Position numbers and translations under genes: made by a program. The notes under the pieces were generated by a model that made no database searches, had not been told where the DNA came from, and saw only the letters and a program-made list of their open reading frames with translations. A stretch of DNA of 64,000 nucleotides, taken from positions 8,513,640 to 8,577,639 of the forward strand of contig CM072152.1 in assembly GCA_036850595.1 (NCBI GenBank), written 5' to 3'. Positions 1 through 11,835 of the stretch are shown here, in pieces. Source of the DNA: Rhyacichthys aspro. Taxonomy: Eukaryota; Chordata; Actinopteri; Gobiiformes; Rhyacichthyidae. Each line of letters opens with the position of its first letter. Within the stretch, counting starts at the first letter, position 1.

Positions 1-318
1 CTATCTAATTACCATCTACTCATTCACCATCTTTTTAATTGTTTTGACTGAGAGCCCCCTTTAGGCAGAATATTATGCATTAGCGCCTTGGCCATTATGA
101 ATAGTCAAACCTTAAATTCATCACACTCAAACACTTCAACGACACACAGGGAGGGAGTAAAAGCAACAAAACTTATAATAACAAGCCAATTAAAAATAAT
201 AACCACCTCCAATAAAACAATGCACTGTGGACTCCAGTTAAATTATGCCCTGTGTCGTACTCCACTGGTCCTTGTTAACGTGGACACAGTGAAACCAAAC
301 AACCTTTAACTCATTCAG
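1..318. other. Unique AT-rich non-coding sequence
   Basis: No repeat, RNA gene or coding signal is recognised. The open frame at 88-309 has no identifiable domain and a composition expected from random AT-rich DNA. Confidence 0.5.
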
Positions 319-417
319 CGGTGCCTCATAAAACCTAGGGGACCGTCAACTGTCCTCTGCGTCCTTGTTGCCGCGGCGCCCGTGTGCCTCAGCGGTGGGA
401 CGGCCGTCATCTCTAAG
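319..417 (+). other. Possible exon, CpG-rich, with splice-like borders
   Basis: A 99-base block has about ten CpG dinucleotides, far more than its surroundings. It follows an acceptor-like stretch (CTTTAACTCATTCAG) and ends in a near-consensus donor (CTAAG/GTAAGA). One frame is open for all 33 codons, phase 0 at both ends; the other two forward frames hit stops early. I do not recognise the peptide (it contains VLVAAAPVCLSGG). No branch point stands out and the pyrimidine tract is weak. It could equally be a conserved non-coding element or chance. Confidence 0.2.
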
Positions 418-620
418 GTAAGAAACAGCGCAGGTGGCAGCTTCTGCGATGTGACAGCTACTTAATTAATGGCACATGATTTAGATTACAGTTTACAAGC
501 GAAAGGTGACAGCGCACCCTCTTAACCTATTTTTGCTGTTGCTATATATGTATCCGCTGGAGACCACACAGACAGGCAGGCTCATTCCTGCTGCCACTCA
601 CAAGTTCAACTTACACCGGC
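418..620. promoter_or_regulatory. Candidate conserved regulatory block
   Basis: High-complexity, repeat-free sequence. Two TGACAG motifs (TALE homeodomain type, Meis/TGIF) lie at 452-457 and 507-512, with a TTAATTAA homeodomain core at 462-469 between them. This density is typical of deeply conserved vertebrate enhancers, but conservation was not tested. Confidence 0.25.
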
Positions 621-1303
621 TTAACTGATAGGAGGGATAGGAAAGTCAAATGAAAGATAAGGTACATTCTAAAGTGTCTCTTTTTCCCTTTTGGTTTTCT
701 GTGATTTGGATAAAGGTAGTACATTGTGCACCAGTCGTCTTAATGACCCCATTCTAGTCATATTTACCCAAACCCCACAAAGGCCTATTTCACAATGTTC
801 CACACAAGATAGTTATATTCCTTTTACATGACAGAATTCCATTATACAAAAGACAGTGTTTTTTCTCCTTTTTGTTAAATTTATTAGAGCCATTACTAAC
901 ATCTATTTTATTCCATTCAAGTATCCTTAAAAATAATGGGGGGGATTTTATGTTGAAACACAATTTTCAGCTGCCTTCATCTCACCATTTTGTCATTTGT
1001 TTACATGGGAGGGACATTTTGAATGTGTAACTCAATAGCAGGTCAAAGAAGAAAGAAAAATACAGCAAAGCTCTAGACAGATGGCTAAAACACATTTAAG
1101 CAACAGTAAACTGACTTTTACCACCGGCTGATATGCAGAAAATGAGAACAGGCGTCAGACAGTTTGTTCACAAAATCCTGAATAATATGCCTGTAATATA
1201 AGAGCATGGCCAAAATGGTAAAAGAAATATGCTAAAATGACCCCAACATGTTCTTTCTTCTACTTGTAAATAAATATGGAGGCTTCTGTCAGTACAGTTG
1301 CAC
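621..1303. other. Unique AT-rich sequence, nothing recognised
   Basis: No repeats beyond short homopolymers, no splice-bounded open frames, no RNA-like hairpins noticed. Confidence 0.5.
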
Positions 1304-1348
1304 CGAGAATGCCCTCTACTGGCTAAAAGTTACACAGTGCCGCTTTAA
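1304..1348 (-). repeat. Terminal fragment of a fish MITE-like repeat
   Basis: Read on the minus strand, the block begins TTAAAGCGGCACTGTGTAAC and runs into GCCAGTAGAGGGC. This resembles the outer end of a MITE-type repeat common in ray-finned fish. The opposite end was not found nearby, so it is probably a truncated relic. A similar end lies at 26915-26940. Confidence 0.35.
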
Positions 1349-1985
1349 AACAGTATATACTCCCTTGAGTTTATATTCTCTACAGTTCTGAAACTCACAT
1401 TTGATTTGGAAGATTAACTTGGCTTTGGCATGTGGCTGACGATCCTTGAAACTGCTATGAGTTAGACTTTTCTTTTTGGAACACCACATTTCACAGATCC
1501 CTTTAGCCAAATGACTTTCTCCTTCTTTGCGCTGCTTTTGGTAGGTACTATCCAGAGCTGACCTAGCCAGCCATACTACTTCTTTTACTTTGATCTCGGA
1601 GGATTTGAGGTGAATTTCCAGGGGGCCGTAACTACAGATGCAGCATATAACCCAGTATTCTCTGCAAAAACATCTACTTACAAGCGCAATGGCAATGAAA
1701 CATTAACTTTTATTCTGTGATTAGCAACAATTCAAAACAAAACTATGCAATTATTTAAAATGCATAATCTCTGGACTATTCTGATGACGGCTTGGTTCCC
1801 GTTTCAGACCATTTGCTCCATGTCAGCTCTTTCTCCCACAAAACCTTATTTTCTATTGTCTTATAGTTATCTAAGTGTCACATGTATAAGTTCTGTCAAA
1901 ATCGACCAAAAAAATTGTAAAAGTCAAGGTGAACACAGATGATTGCATGTACTTCACTTGATTCCCAATGTGCTTTTTAACCTTC
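1349..1985. other. Unique sequence, nothing recognised
   Basis: Short open frames here (for example 1745-1942) have no recognisable domain. Confidence 0.45.
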
Positions 1986-2262
1986 AGTGCAGCGACATTA
2001 AGTGCAGGCCTGTTGCCAAGCGCCGCCATGTAGCGACGGTGGTGATGATGATGATGATTTCAAAGACTTTGCAAAAGTTACTTCCTTATACGCGACATGT
2101 CCTCCCCGAGCGCCTGCTGAGGAACAAAATAACAAACAGGATATGAGGTCACAGCATGAAATATATCTCTTTGCCAAACCCTCAATGGGTGGGCCTCCGG
2201 ACGGAAAAGCCACAAATAAATCTCTCCCCAGTTGGTCATCTGTTGGGATGTGGACATGTGTG
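1986..2262. promoter_or_regulatory. Candidate conserved block with short (GAT)n run
   Basis: Repeat-free, GC-richer than its flanks, with several CpGs near 2020-2040 and a GATGATGATGATGAT run at 2043-2057. Overlapping open frames on both strands (2002-2280 plus, 1998-2213 minus) show no known domain. The codon-poor composition favours non-coding sequence. Confidence 0.2.
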
Positions 2263-3292
2263 ACTAATGCACATAACTAACCAATGTATGTGCTTGTTGA
2301 ATGGGTGTGAGGGCAACTTTTATTCTTGAAAGTCCACATGTAAGACAGAAATTAGATTACCGAGCACAAACTCTGTGTTGTAACTATATTGCGCAGCAGC
2401 CCTATCTGTCTTTCGGGTTCAACAAAATAGATTACATCAAAGCTGTTTGTTTCTTTGTGCTAAACCCAACTCTGTGTATCACCGTTGCATTCATCAGTGT
2501 GCAGGGAGTAAGATAACAGCATGCATAATCAATAGGGTGTAGTCTTATTATCACAGAAATGGAGATATGGCAAAGAAAGTAGCAACTGTAATAGGATTTT
2601 TTGCTTTTGAATGGCAAAGAAGACGTACAATGAGGTGGTTTTTTGTTTTTTTTTGGAGCTGAGCCAGTGATGCAGAAAGTGTAAGGTGAGGGTTGAGATA
2701 GATGCGGCCTTCTGGAAGCGCAAGGTCGCAGTTTTAAAACCTGCAACAAGCAGTGTTCAGCGGCCATTTGTTTGGTCAGTGCCCTTAAACAAGACAGCGG
2801 AAAACCTCTAACTAACGAGTTAAAGTCACTCTGAAAAGTCCAAAAGAACTCTTGACTCTGTGAACTCTATGGAATCATAAGTCCAGTATGCAATGTATAT
2901 CAAAGTGGTGTTACATGCTATTTAGAATGACCATATTTTTTTAATCAGCCAGACTGGGACACCTTTGTTTTTTGCCATGCATTCTTTAGCTTTGGCTATC
3001 TGTGCTTTTGTTGTTAAAAAATTCAGTCATGGCAAAAAGGGATAGATAAAAAAAACTGCTCATCTAATGGTAAAAGTGATAATACAAGATTGATTTATAG
3101 ATATCTTCACTACACACACCAACAATGAGCTTGTGCTAAATAGATAAGTGTTAAGTTATGGACTAACAGAACCTTGTTGCTGTTTTTTCAATTGGTTAAA
3201 ATTGACAAAGAAGTTACAGCTGTGTGACTGATGTCTACAAACAGTCTTGGCACAAATGTAAGCAAGGTCAGACTGCAGCTTTGGTAAAGGCC
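2263..3292. other. Unique AT/T-rich sequence, nothing recognised
   Basis: T-rich runs near 2638-2657. A 111-aa minus-strand frame (2432-2767) has no recognisable domain. Confidence 0.45.
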
Positions 3293-3641
3293 CTTAAAAA
3301 CTAGCCTGGCCAGCCAGACAGCTTTCTCTTTGTATTACATACAGAGAAAGTTAGTCTGGGATCGTTCGATTTAAACAGGATTTCAGGCAGACCTGGCAGA
3401 ACTAACTCGCTAGTGAACAACAGAGCCCGGCGAAGCGAAACTTATTCTGTTGTCAACAAACAGCGACACGCGCTCGAACGACCTGTGTTTTTGTCAGAAA
3501 AATCGAGCGGTGTAATATCGGTGTCTTTTTCGCGGTGCTCCTAAACCCTGTTTTCTCGCAACGCGAAACAAATCCGCCTCCCTCGCTACGTTGGTCGAAG
3601 GGCCGCAAAGGCGCGATCACTACTCCTGAAAACTTAAAAAC
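3293..3641. mobile_element. CpG-rich 331-bp insertion with 9-bp target duplication
   Basis: CTTAAAAAC occurs exactly at 3293-3301 and again at 3633-3641, flanking 331 bp (3302-3632). The insert holds about 26 CpGs by hand count, whereas the surrounding sequence is strongly CpG-depleted. Its first 60 bases fold into a hairpin (arms roughly CTTTCTCTTTGTAT and ATACAGAGAAAG, 3331-3359). No terminal inverted repeats, tail or coding frame is visible. The start (TAGCCTGGCCAGCC) resembles a repeat I associate with fish genomes, but I cannot assign a class. The intact TSD and surviving CpGs suggest recent insertion. Confidence 0.6.
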
Positions 3642-3861
3642 AGGACAGTCCTGGTTAAATTGTCAGGTAGAGTGATTCCATTCACTTTATCTGAGGAAAA
3701 AGGATCTGTAATTAGTTGTAGCTTGCCGTTCAATCAAATCAATTGGTGACATTTTAATGAACTCAAAGATATCTCAGGTTCAATCAGGACTTTAATTTTT
3801 TTAGTGTCTTTTATGAAAATCTAAAATAATAGAAATTGATTCAAACAACCCAATGTCTGGT

Positions 3862-3992
3862 GTTGTGGTGGCTTACCTGGTAGAGTGCATACTTGGGTGA
3901 CCTGGGATCAATTCCGGCTTGAGTCATTTGCCCAATGTTATTTCCATCTGTCGACCTTCACTGACAATCAAATAGAGGCAAGTTAAGGTATC
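3862..3992 (+). repeat. tRNA-derived SINE copy
   Basis: A pol III A-box-like TGGCTTACCTGG lies at 3869-3880 and a B-box-like GGGATCAATTCC at 3904-3915, spaced as in a tRNA. They are followed by the CTTGAGTCATTTGC body and a tail resembling the CTGTCAAATAAAGGC tails of fish SINEs. Both boxes have drifted, so this is an old copy. No clear TSD. Confidence 0.6.
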
Positions 3993-5606
3993 TTGTTAAC
4001 TGTGAAAATGATCATTATTGTCTGCCATATTTGTACTGTCACAGGGTAGAACTGTGTAGCACACTTGGAGGAAGGTAACTGTAGACTCTTTTACTCTTGC
4101 TGCATAATATATACCATTTTACAGTGCATTTTCGGTGTAAAAGTACAACTTTTTAGAATGGTAGTAAAAGAGCCATGACAGATTACTGTAGAAACCCAAG
4201 AAACATGACAGATTAATTTGTAATTATAGGGAAGACAACACTAGAAATATGTCTACATTTCTGCATTTATAAGGACTCACTGGATTTAATGATTTGTGTG
4301 CCCAGATGAACATTTTTTACTTGTACACACAAATTATTATTATTATTATATCACTGTAGAGCAGCCTTCATTTTTTCTGTCTAAACGCCACTGCACCTTT
4401 TTAATTGAAGCCATATTTTTGGTCTGTCAGTCTTTTTTTTGTGTAAGTGGAAGACAAACTGATTGAGACAGCTTATTGGTGCACCATATTTGCACAAACA
4501 AGGGTAATTCTAATGCTGTAATAAGACACAATCTCTGGTAGCCTAATTGGAAACTGGTAATCTACTGTGTTTAGTGCATTTGCATTAAAAGGTCTTTTAA
4601 CAGTGGCCAAAAGAACAGTTGAGACCAGTCTGCAATGCTTATTTTTCTTGTTCCTGTAAAAGAATAATCATTTCACTTGATTTGAATAATTCATTAGAAG
4701 TTAACAACTGTCAATAATGTAGAGAGATGTGTTTGTAAGACGGTGCTATTATGTGACCCCCACTTTCGATTAAATGAATCATCGATCAGCGGGGGCATCA
4801 TTTTTTATTGCCTCTGTCCTTGCTGGTGGATGTGGGCCACACCTGAGGGTCTGCGGCCTTCACATGAAGCAGTGTGGATAAATAATAGATGGACCGTAGC
4901 GGGTTGGGGTGAGGGAGGGGGCGGTGCAGGGGTTATTCAGCATATTTATGTAGGTCACTCCTCACTGCACTTTAGGAAAGGTGCTGGAGAGCTTTTATAA
5001 AAGGCAGTTTGGGTCTTTTTATCCAAAAGTTATTTTTGACACTGAATTTATGTAACTGAGTTGTGTTGCATGAATGAATTATTTTCCCCCATTTAGTTTG
5101 AAAAATAAAGTTACAATTCTGATGCAAATTTTACTGTCAGTGAAAAAAAATGTTAGAATGTTCATAAATTAAGCAAATAGCTGGTTTGGAGTCACATGAA
5201 TCTGAATATGTAGGAAAATCAGATTCACAGATGGTAGAAAACAGCAGAGATATGGCAGAGATAAAGGACAACTTATTATTTAATGTAGCTTGGATGCTAT
5301 TTCAGTGTTTTAAACCACCACATATGATGGATATGATCCTTCCTTAATAAAGAACAACTTTTCACCTCAGCTGAAAGATTTACCCATTTCATAGAAGGAT
5401 ATTTTGAAAAAAACGTCAGTTCTAGGAGCTAGACGGTGACTCATTTAGTTTTTTGCAAAGGTTGCAAAGTTTTTTCATGTACTGTGTGTTTATCTCATGC
5501 CTCTAACAATAATACATAATCATAAGCCCACATTGTTGTTGTTTTCATGCAAAAAAGTTTAGTTACCTTTGATTAAGTATTCATTAGACATCTGCAAAGA
5601 AAGGTT
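3993..5606. other. Unique sequence, nothing firmly recognised
   Basis: Includes a short (TTA)n run near 4334-4350 and a GC-richer block at 4740-5000 whose 85-aa frame has no known domain. Confidence 0.4.
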
Positions 5607-6144
5607 AAAGCTCCACTTCCTGATTTTCTTTTTGCCGTCCCTGTCTCTGATTCTTGTCTCCAAAAGCAGCCTAGGAACCTCTCAGACCAATTTTTTCTCC
5701 ACAAAACTCCACTACATTCCACCAAACTGAAGTGTAGAGTTTATCTCCACCTTGTTAAACATTACATGATTGAATTCACAATATTTAGCTGCGTTTTATG
5801 TTGCCTTCCTTTTCTCTATTGATGCTGTTCTTTTTTGAGCTGTTTTGCTGTGTTAAAAGACATATTCAGCGCTGAAAATACACTTTATTGGCAACTATTC
5901 AACTTCCTGGAACGTCATATGACAAGCCGGTGTAGACCAATGGCAGCGCTCCTTTTTCAAGAATGTGATTTTGGGAGCATGTGATTGGCCAAGATTTTTT
6001 CTAAATAGAGGTTCTCGTCTGTTACAATCCCTTATAATAAACAGTAGATGGCATCAAAAGACGTTTTTTTTCACAAATTATTGCTTTTACAATATATTAT
6101 TTGGAGTTTGAACCATTTTTCCTAACTAGAAGAAAAAAAAAAAA
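5607..6144 (+). repeat. Unclassified repeat family X, copy A
   Basis: Begins TTAAAGCTCCACTTCCTGAT and ends in an A-rich tail (6131-6144). It aligns by eye along its length with copies at 22797-23362 and, reversed, 62019-62473, and partly with 15463-15800 and 32975-33240. Shared blocks include TTGAGCTGTTT, a GACCAATGG CCAAT box (5936-5944) and an inverted one in CATGTGATTGGCCA (about 5979-5992). No protein or inverted termini are seen. Similar 3' ends with an A-rich tail in three copies suggest a retroposon or a LINE/LTR piece. Confidence 0.65.
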
Positions 6145-7196
6145 TGGTAAAGTGCTTCTAAAAGGCAGCAGTTTGATTACCACCTAGGAAACCCAATAGA
6201 AACCCTTATTGGTTTATCAGTTTGATTCATTTGAGCAATCGCAAACCATGCAAAACATCAGCACATTCAAACTTTACCAGCCGGCTTTTTCAGTAGAATC
6301 ACTGCCCGCCCTCCATCTGAATTTTTTTTTTTTTTTTTACCACAGCGTCTCCATCATGTGACATCAAGTGCAAACAAGCTACATGCTAAAATGGCTGAAA
6401 AAAGTAGCAGCTGCATCAGTATCATCTTCTACAAAAAAAAAGCAAGAGAACCCCAAAAACCTGGTGCTTGGTGACCTGGCAACAAGGTAAAGTACAACAT
6501 TTTCAGCTATTTACAGCAGCTTTGAGTCAAAATGACACAAAACTCCTCTGTTTATTCCTTGGTTTGGGATTTGCTTTACAAAAAGACAACATTTTAGGCA
6601 TAACTCTTACCCAGGCAAAGTCAACAATGGAGAATAAATATCAATTTTAAATAATGTAAGCATCATCTCTGACAGAGCGGCTGAAAAAACAAAATACAGT
6701 AATAGCAAAAACATTGTTGAAAGCACAGACACAGTTGTCATCCAGCAGTGCCAGCAAACAATAATACTCTTTCAAGGTTGTAATGCGCCGACAAAATGCA
6801 CCCCTGGATTGATCACATGAAAACAAAAATGGAAGCTTGTGGGAGAGATAAAAGTTTACAGGCCTGGCAGTGGAATTTAAGATGGAATATAATTCAGCAT
6901 GAAGAGAATGACATGAGGTACTTACCAAAGAGATGAGTTTTCATGTGGTCATGGTGCACAGTCCGGATTATCATATCCAATTCATTTCCAAAATCTGCAG
7001 ATAAACACAGTGAAGAAAAGACACTCTGCTTTGTAACACTGGGGGGTGTTTTTTCCCATTGTGGAATGATGATATGGTGATTTACTGGAATTTGACACCG
7101 ATGCCACTGTGGAGACACACAATGGAATATCTTGACACAATAATTTTAGTCCTGATGCTCAACAGTGCTGTTCTATTGTCTGAAATATTAATGAAC
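6145..7196. other. Unique sequence with a poly-T tract
   Basis: A 17-base T run lies at 6322-6338. The open frames 6647-6928 and 6894-7118 (minus) have no recognised domain. Confidence 0.4.
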
Positions 7197-7874
7197 AGTA
7201 TATTTCTTATTTCTTTGCACATTTGTCACACTTTATCGCAGATCATCAAACAAATTTAAATAGTAGACAAAGATAACTAAAGTAAACCCAAAATGCAGTG
7301 TTTAAGTGACGAATGAACTGTAAGCTGTTTGACTTGCTGTGATTGATGGAACCATGAATTCTGCTCTCTGACAAAAAAATCCTGAAGGAAAATGTCCGTC
7401 CATCAGTTCGTGACCTCAAGCTGAAGCACACTTTGGTTCTGCAGCAGGACAATGATCCAAAACACACCAAGTCTACATCTGAATGGCTGAAAAAACTAAA
7501 TAAAGGTTTTGGAGTGGCCTAGTCCTCCCAATTGGCTGAATTAAATCAATTCTGCAAAGAAGAGTGGGTCCAAATTGCTCCACAGCAATGTGAAAGACTC
7601 ATTTCCAGTTGTCTCAGACACTTGGTTAAAGTTATTGCTGCTAAGGGTGGCACAACCAGTTATTAGGTTAAGGGGGCACATAAAGCCAGGTAGGTTTGGA
7701 TAGGTTTTTTTTTTAACCTTAATAAATAAAATCATCATTTAAAAACAGCATTTTGTGTTTTTCTTTAGTAATCTTTGTCCAATTTTTAAATTTGTTTGAT
7801 GATCTGAAACAAGTGTGACAAATACACAAAAAAATAAGAAATCAGGAGGGGGCAAATACATTTTCACAGCACTG
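7197..7874 (+). mobile_element. Tc1-like transposon relic, 5' end degraded
   Basis: The 3' end reads GGGGGCAAATACATTTTCACAGCACTG followed by TA (7875-7876), the Tc1/mariner target dinucleotide. The subterminal sequence around 7215-7300 (GCACATTTGTCACACTTTATCGCAGATCATCAAAC...) is the inverted counterpart of 7745-7830. The outermost 5' inverted repeat is not recognisable. The element encloses the transposase fragment listed separately and belongs to the family of the cleaner copy at 27115-27660. Confidence 0.7.
7385..7665 (+). pseudogene. Tc1-like transposase, C-terminal pseudogene
   Basis: Translation gives VRPSVRDLKLKH, then LQQDNDPKHTK at about 7439-7471, the hallmark around the second catalytic Asp of the DDE domain in Tc1 transposases. 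A shifted frame continues with VLEWPSPPNWLN, corresponding to the family's WPSQSPDLNPIE. A third stretch, EEWVQIAPQQCERLISSCL, ends near VIAAKGGTT. Frame changes and stops break it, the catalytic Glu is lost, and the N-terminal two thirds (usual length about 340 aa) is missing. It cannot make an active enzyme. Confidence 0.8.
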
Positions 7875-9021
7875 TATAATGGTCTGGGAAACCTCTGTTA
7901 CCAGTTTACTTCATAAAGCCACCACCACAGTCAACTGGAGTTTGAACTTGATCTTTCTTATAAAATATGTTTATATGAACAAGGAAGTAGTAATCAATCA
8001 GTTATTATTACCAAGCACTATCTGAATTAGTGATATTTTCAACAAATTCTGGTGTGGAACTGCACAGATTTCACAGGAAACAAGTCTGAAAAATCACACC
8101 TCTTCATAACAGAAGGATCAGCATATGTGATGATTGTAAACACATTACAGATAGGCCTATCCTCTCATCTCAATTTCCTTTGGTTGCAAACAACATATTA
8201 TAAAGGCTATGAACTATATTAAACATGAGATATATATGATATGAGACTTAAGAGATGTATCTGTTTTAGACGGTGGTATTATTACAAAATGATTATGTAT
8301 TATTCTAACTCAGCACATGGAGGATTATATCCCATACACAAGTAGATTCCCAAACATGCCATACATAACAATCCCATGTACTGCGTATGGTGGCCTGGAG
8401 TGTAATTCCTTGATATTTCACCTTGGCTTTAATCTGACAGATAACACCTGACAATGGTGCAGAACAGAAGCAGCAGCCTGCATTATTCATAACAAATGAA
8501 AGAATGTGGAGCTTCTGCAGGTGTGGTAATCCTAGTTTTCTGTGACTCTCGGTGGCGAAGAAACCAGCCACCAACAGTTGACAGAAGCCCACGTCTTACT
8601 CAGCATTTGATGGTCTCTGGCCCATGAAATGGAGCAGATAAATAAAGCAAGAATAAGGGACCTGTTCTTCCACTGGCTGGCTTAGTTTATCGAAGTACAA
8701 ATGTGTATATTTATTTAATGGGCCTGTCTTCATGCTGGAAACCACTTTAGTATTTAGTTTTGAAAAAAGAAAAGAATAATAACAACCAGAGGGCAGAAAA
8801 AAGGTGCAATCACCACTTAGAATGATTTAAGCTTGGCATGTGGCTATTTATCACAATTTCTTATTCAATGTCTTCTGTCTTATAAAAATGATGTTTCTCT
8901 ATTTTACATCCTGCATTAAGTCTTTTTCCATGCCTCATTAAAAAGTAAAAATGGGTATTTAGGTTTAAAAAATTCTTAACTAAATTAGAGTTAGGCATCA
9001 ATGGATTTGTTAATACTGGCC
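7875..9021. other. Unique sequence, nothing recognised
   Basis: Apart from the TA target duplication at 7875-7876, no repeat or gene signal seen. The 95-aa minus frame 8305-8592 has no known domain. Confidence 0.4.
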
Positions 9022-9195
9022 CCCGTAGTGTTCACTTGTGGATAACAGCGGTTAATGCTCAGGCTGTAGATGCTGTGGAGCTGAATCAGGCCGACGCGTA
9101 GAGGATGAATGGTTGATAGAGAGTCGGGATTAGTCCTCATTCACCGCTGCTGCCTTCAGGCTGTTCGTCTGAGACCAAGAACGGAGCCAACATTT
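9022..9195. promoter_or_regulatory. Candidate conserved regulatory block
   Basis: High-complexity, CpG-containing sequence in an AT-rich setting, with GGTTAATGCTC near 9050 and a GGATTAG site (K50 homeodomain type, Otx/Pitx/Gsc) at 9127-9133. No repeat similarity. Conservation untested. Confidence 0.25.
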
Positions 9196-10957
9196 GGTTA
9201 ATCCTACCTCCATTACAGACTGGTGCTTCTATATCAAAACAAAAGCAGGATGGAAAAAAATAAGGTTTATAATAGGTAGGTAGGTATGTAATAAAGGTTT
9301 GGTCCTTCTACAACTAAAAATGATACAAAAACAGCACTGATTGAACAGTTTTATTTATATAACACTATGACTTCACCTTGGTCTACACAATGGAGAACTT
9401 CTCCTATTAAAACTCCACATGCTGATTATGGATTTACCATACTAATAATGTTAATATGCACAAGCAATTTGCCTGTGTGCTGTTTGTTAATTACAGAGTT
9501 CACTGTAGTATTTTATTCCACCGGCACAAACCAGAGATATATTCATTTAAGGTAATTAGACTTTAAGCCACATCATGAAATATTGTCAACCAAACAGAAA
9601 TAATGGAATTCACTTGGGAAAGCAGAGTGGTTAGGTCATTGTTGAATTAGTTTTAAGAAACAATAGTGTGTAGTGTTTGGGACTTATTTAATGACTTCTT
9701 TTTAGAGCATGTGAACAGCTATGGCACCCTGCAGGGACTTTCTGTTGATAAATAAATAAATAAATAAATAAATGTGCTTACCAGAGGTCGCGTTATATTT
9801 AAATATTTTCTGTCAGGTTTTTTTTTGTTTTTTTTAAGCAGTGACGGGAAAATCTGAAACCCATTTTGACAGATTACTTTGAGGGTTATATATTGTAATT
9901 CCTAATTTAATCCAGTCGGTGGCAAATGTGCATATTAATTAGTAATCATCCTGCATTGTCACGTCTTTGTCACCGCTGCATTTCAGTTAAAAATGTCAAA
10001 AAGCTGAGAGTGAGTAGTTTCTTCAAACGGCCAAATAGTTGTGTTATTGTTAATAAAGGTGAAAAAAGAGGAGATGTTCCAGTGAAGGATTAAGGACAAA
10101 CAGACAACACTGAACAGTCACCAACAGCTGATACAGGACAATCAAGCAGTTCGTTTTCTTCTGCAGTCGGAATCGTATTTTGTAATATACTGCGTTCTAT
10201 ACCTGCCTGTTCAAGCACAAAAGATCCCTCCACTGTCAGTGCGAAAAAAAGAAAAATAAATCTGCTTCGTGTTGAACATGAAGTGCCGTTTTTGTTCAGC
10301 TGTTGTTCATAAATAAAACGAATAATGCTCATCTTAAAATGTGAGTAAAAAAAAAAGCTATTATAAGTATTAGGTATGAAAATTAAAATGATAGAGTAAA
10401 ATAATAAATTATGACGGAAATATTATGACTGGTGCTAAACATTATGTTCAAACAAACAGGAAGTAATAGATCTAAAGTGGTTCCTTCCATTAGGTTCTGC
10501 TGAGTTTACCATGTCCATTTTCCCAAGTTAGACAAATGCAAAGAGTGCTATATTGATGTGATCATATATTATTGATCTTATGTGTTGTATTTATTATACT
10601 ATTACTACAAAGTACAACATTTTACACAAGACATCGTTAAAACTACAATAAAATCTATATAACCACACAATTCTGGCCATTTATGAGACAATCACTTCTT
10701 TGTCTGTGTCAAACAAATTTAAGGCAAATATAAGCATCCCATTATAATACATTAATGCATAATTATCTATCCTTTGGCACAATGCCTTTTACATTTAAAT
10801 CTCGCTTTGCCACCTTACATTTTGCATGTGTTTGTGAATGAGGGTATTTTATCTTGACTCCTCTTGCGTTTTACATTCGTTTTTTTTCTCAATGGCTGTA
10901 TGGACTAAATGAGCTTTTATATGTCAACATCATGTCTGTTTGAATGTGTTTTTGAAA
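9196..10957. other. AT-rich sequence with (AAAT)n microsatellite
   Basis: An (ATAA)n run of about six units lies at 9748-9773. The rest is AT-rich unique sequence; small open frames (9367-9555, 10090-10332) lack recognisable domains. Confidence 0.5.
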
Positions 10958-11560
10958 TCATTTTCTGGCCTGCATTGAATGTACGTCTAACAGCGTGCGT
11001 GTGTGTACAAGCTGTATTTTCTGAACAACGGTGCTCAGAATATGCCCTGGCAGCATATGGCGGAGAGCATGTGGCTTTATAATATATGCATTTGTATCTC
11101 TACCCGAGTACGCCTGGGTTGGTGTGTGACAGTGACTGGGTAATTGCACACTCTGTATGTGTATGCGGCCACTGCAGCATCTAGGTATCGGGCTTCACAG
11201 TAGGTGTCTCTCAGGTTTGAATATTATGAAGCAGACACTGAAAAATAGCCTCCAGACACCTCACAATATACATTACACACTCGGCTCCTCTTTGAAATGG
11301 GAACGGCTGTACCCCGTGTGAAGGGAATGCATAGTGCTTATTAATTCTCGGGGCTATCTGAGGAGTAGCAGGAGTGTTTTGTGTCATATATACCTGCTCC
11401 GTGGTTTTAACCTCTGGGGAGAATATCCGCGGCCGGGTGGTCCGACGCTTAAAGAGGATCACACAGTAGCCAGGAGCTTTCCAATTCTGTTGCATTATGT
11501 CCGTTCCACTCAAAGTGTCCTTGCATGAGTCACGCTAGTACTAACTGCTTTACAGGAATG
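10958..11560. promoter_or_regulatory. Candidate conserved non-coding block
   Basis: About 600 bp of repeat-free, mixed-composition sequence with several CpGs (for example 11427-11450, GAATATCCGCGGCCGGGTGG). Open frames occur on both strands (11211-11513 minus, 11334-11528 plus), which is usual for high-complexity non-coding DNA. No domain, splice pair or repeat recognised. Confidence 0.2.
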
Positions 11561-11639
11561 GACAGTGGGCATCTATGAACCTCCTGAAGTGGCCTGGAAC
11601 CCGGTGTAAGGAAGACTTTTCTTGGACTGCAGCAATCTC

Positions 11640-11835
11640 GAGCACATTATAGCAACTTAGAGGCTTTTGCGTATAGAGCTCATCACGTTAACGCTGATTA
11701 GATTCCGTCGCTTTAGGGACTAGTAAGAGCACTTGAAATAGACTATGTCATTTGCATGGACATCAATTTTCATATGTGGCTAATTTCTGGAAAAGCTGAC
11801 ATTTAGAGATACAGAATGATGATTTTTTATCTCCA
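11640..11835. promoter_or_regulatory. Candidate enhancer with POU octamer
   Basis: A perfect ATTTGCAT octamer lies at 11750-11757, followed within ten bases by ACATCAAT, a Sox-like core, and then TTTTCATATG. The surrounding sequence is repeat-free. POU/Sox pairing is typical of neural and pluripotency enhancers; function is inferred only. Confidence 0.25.
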
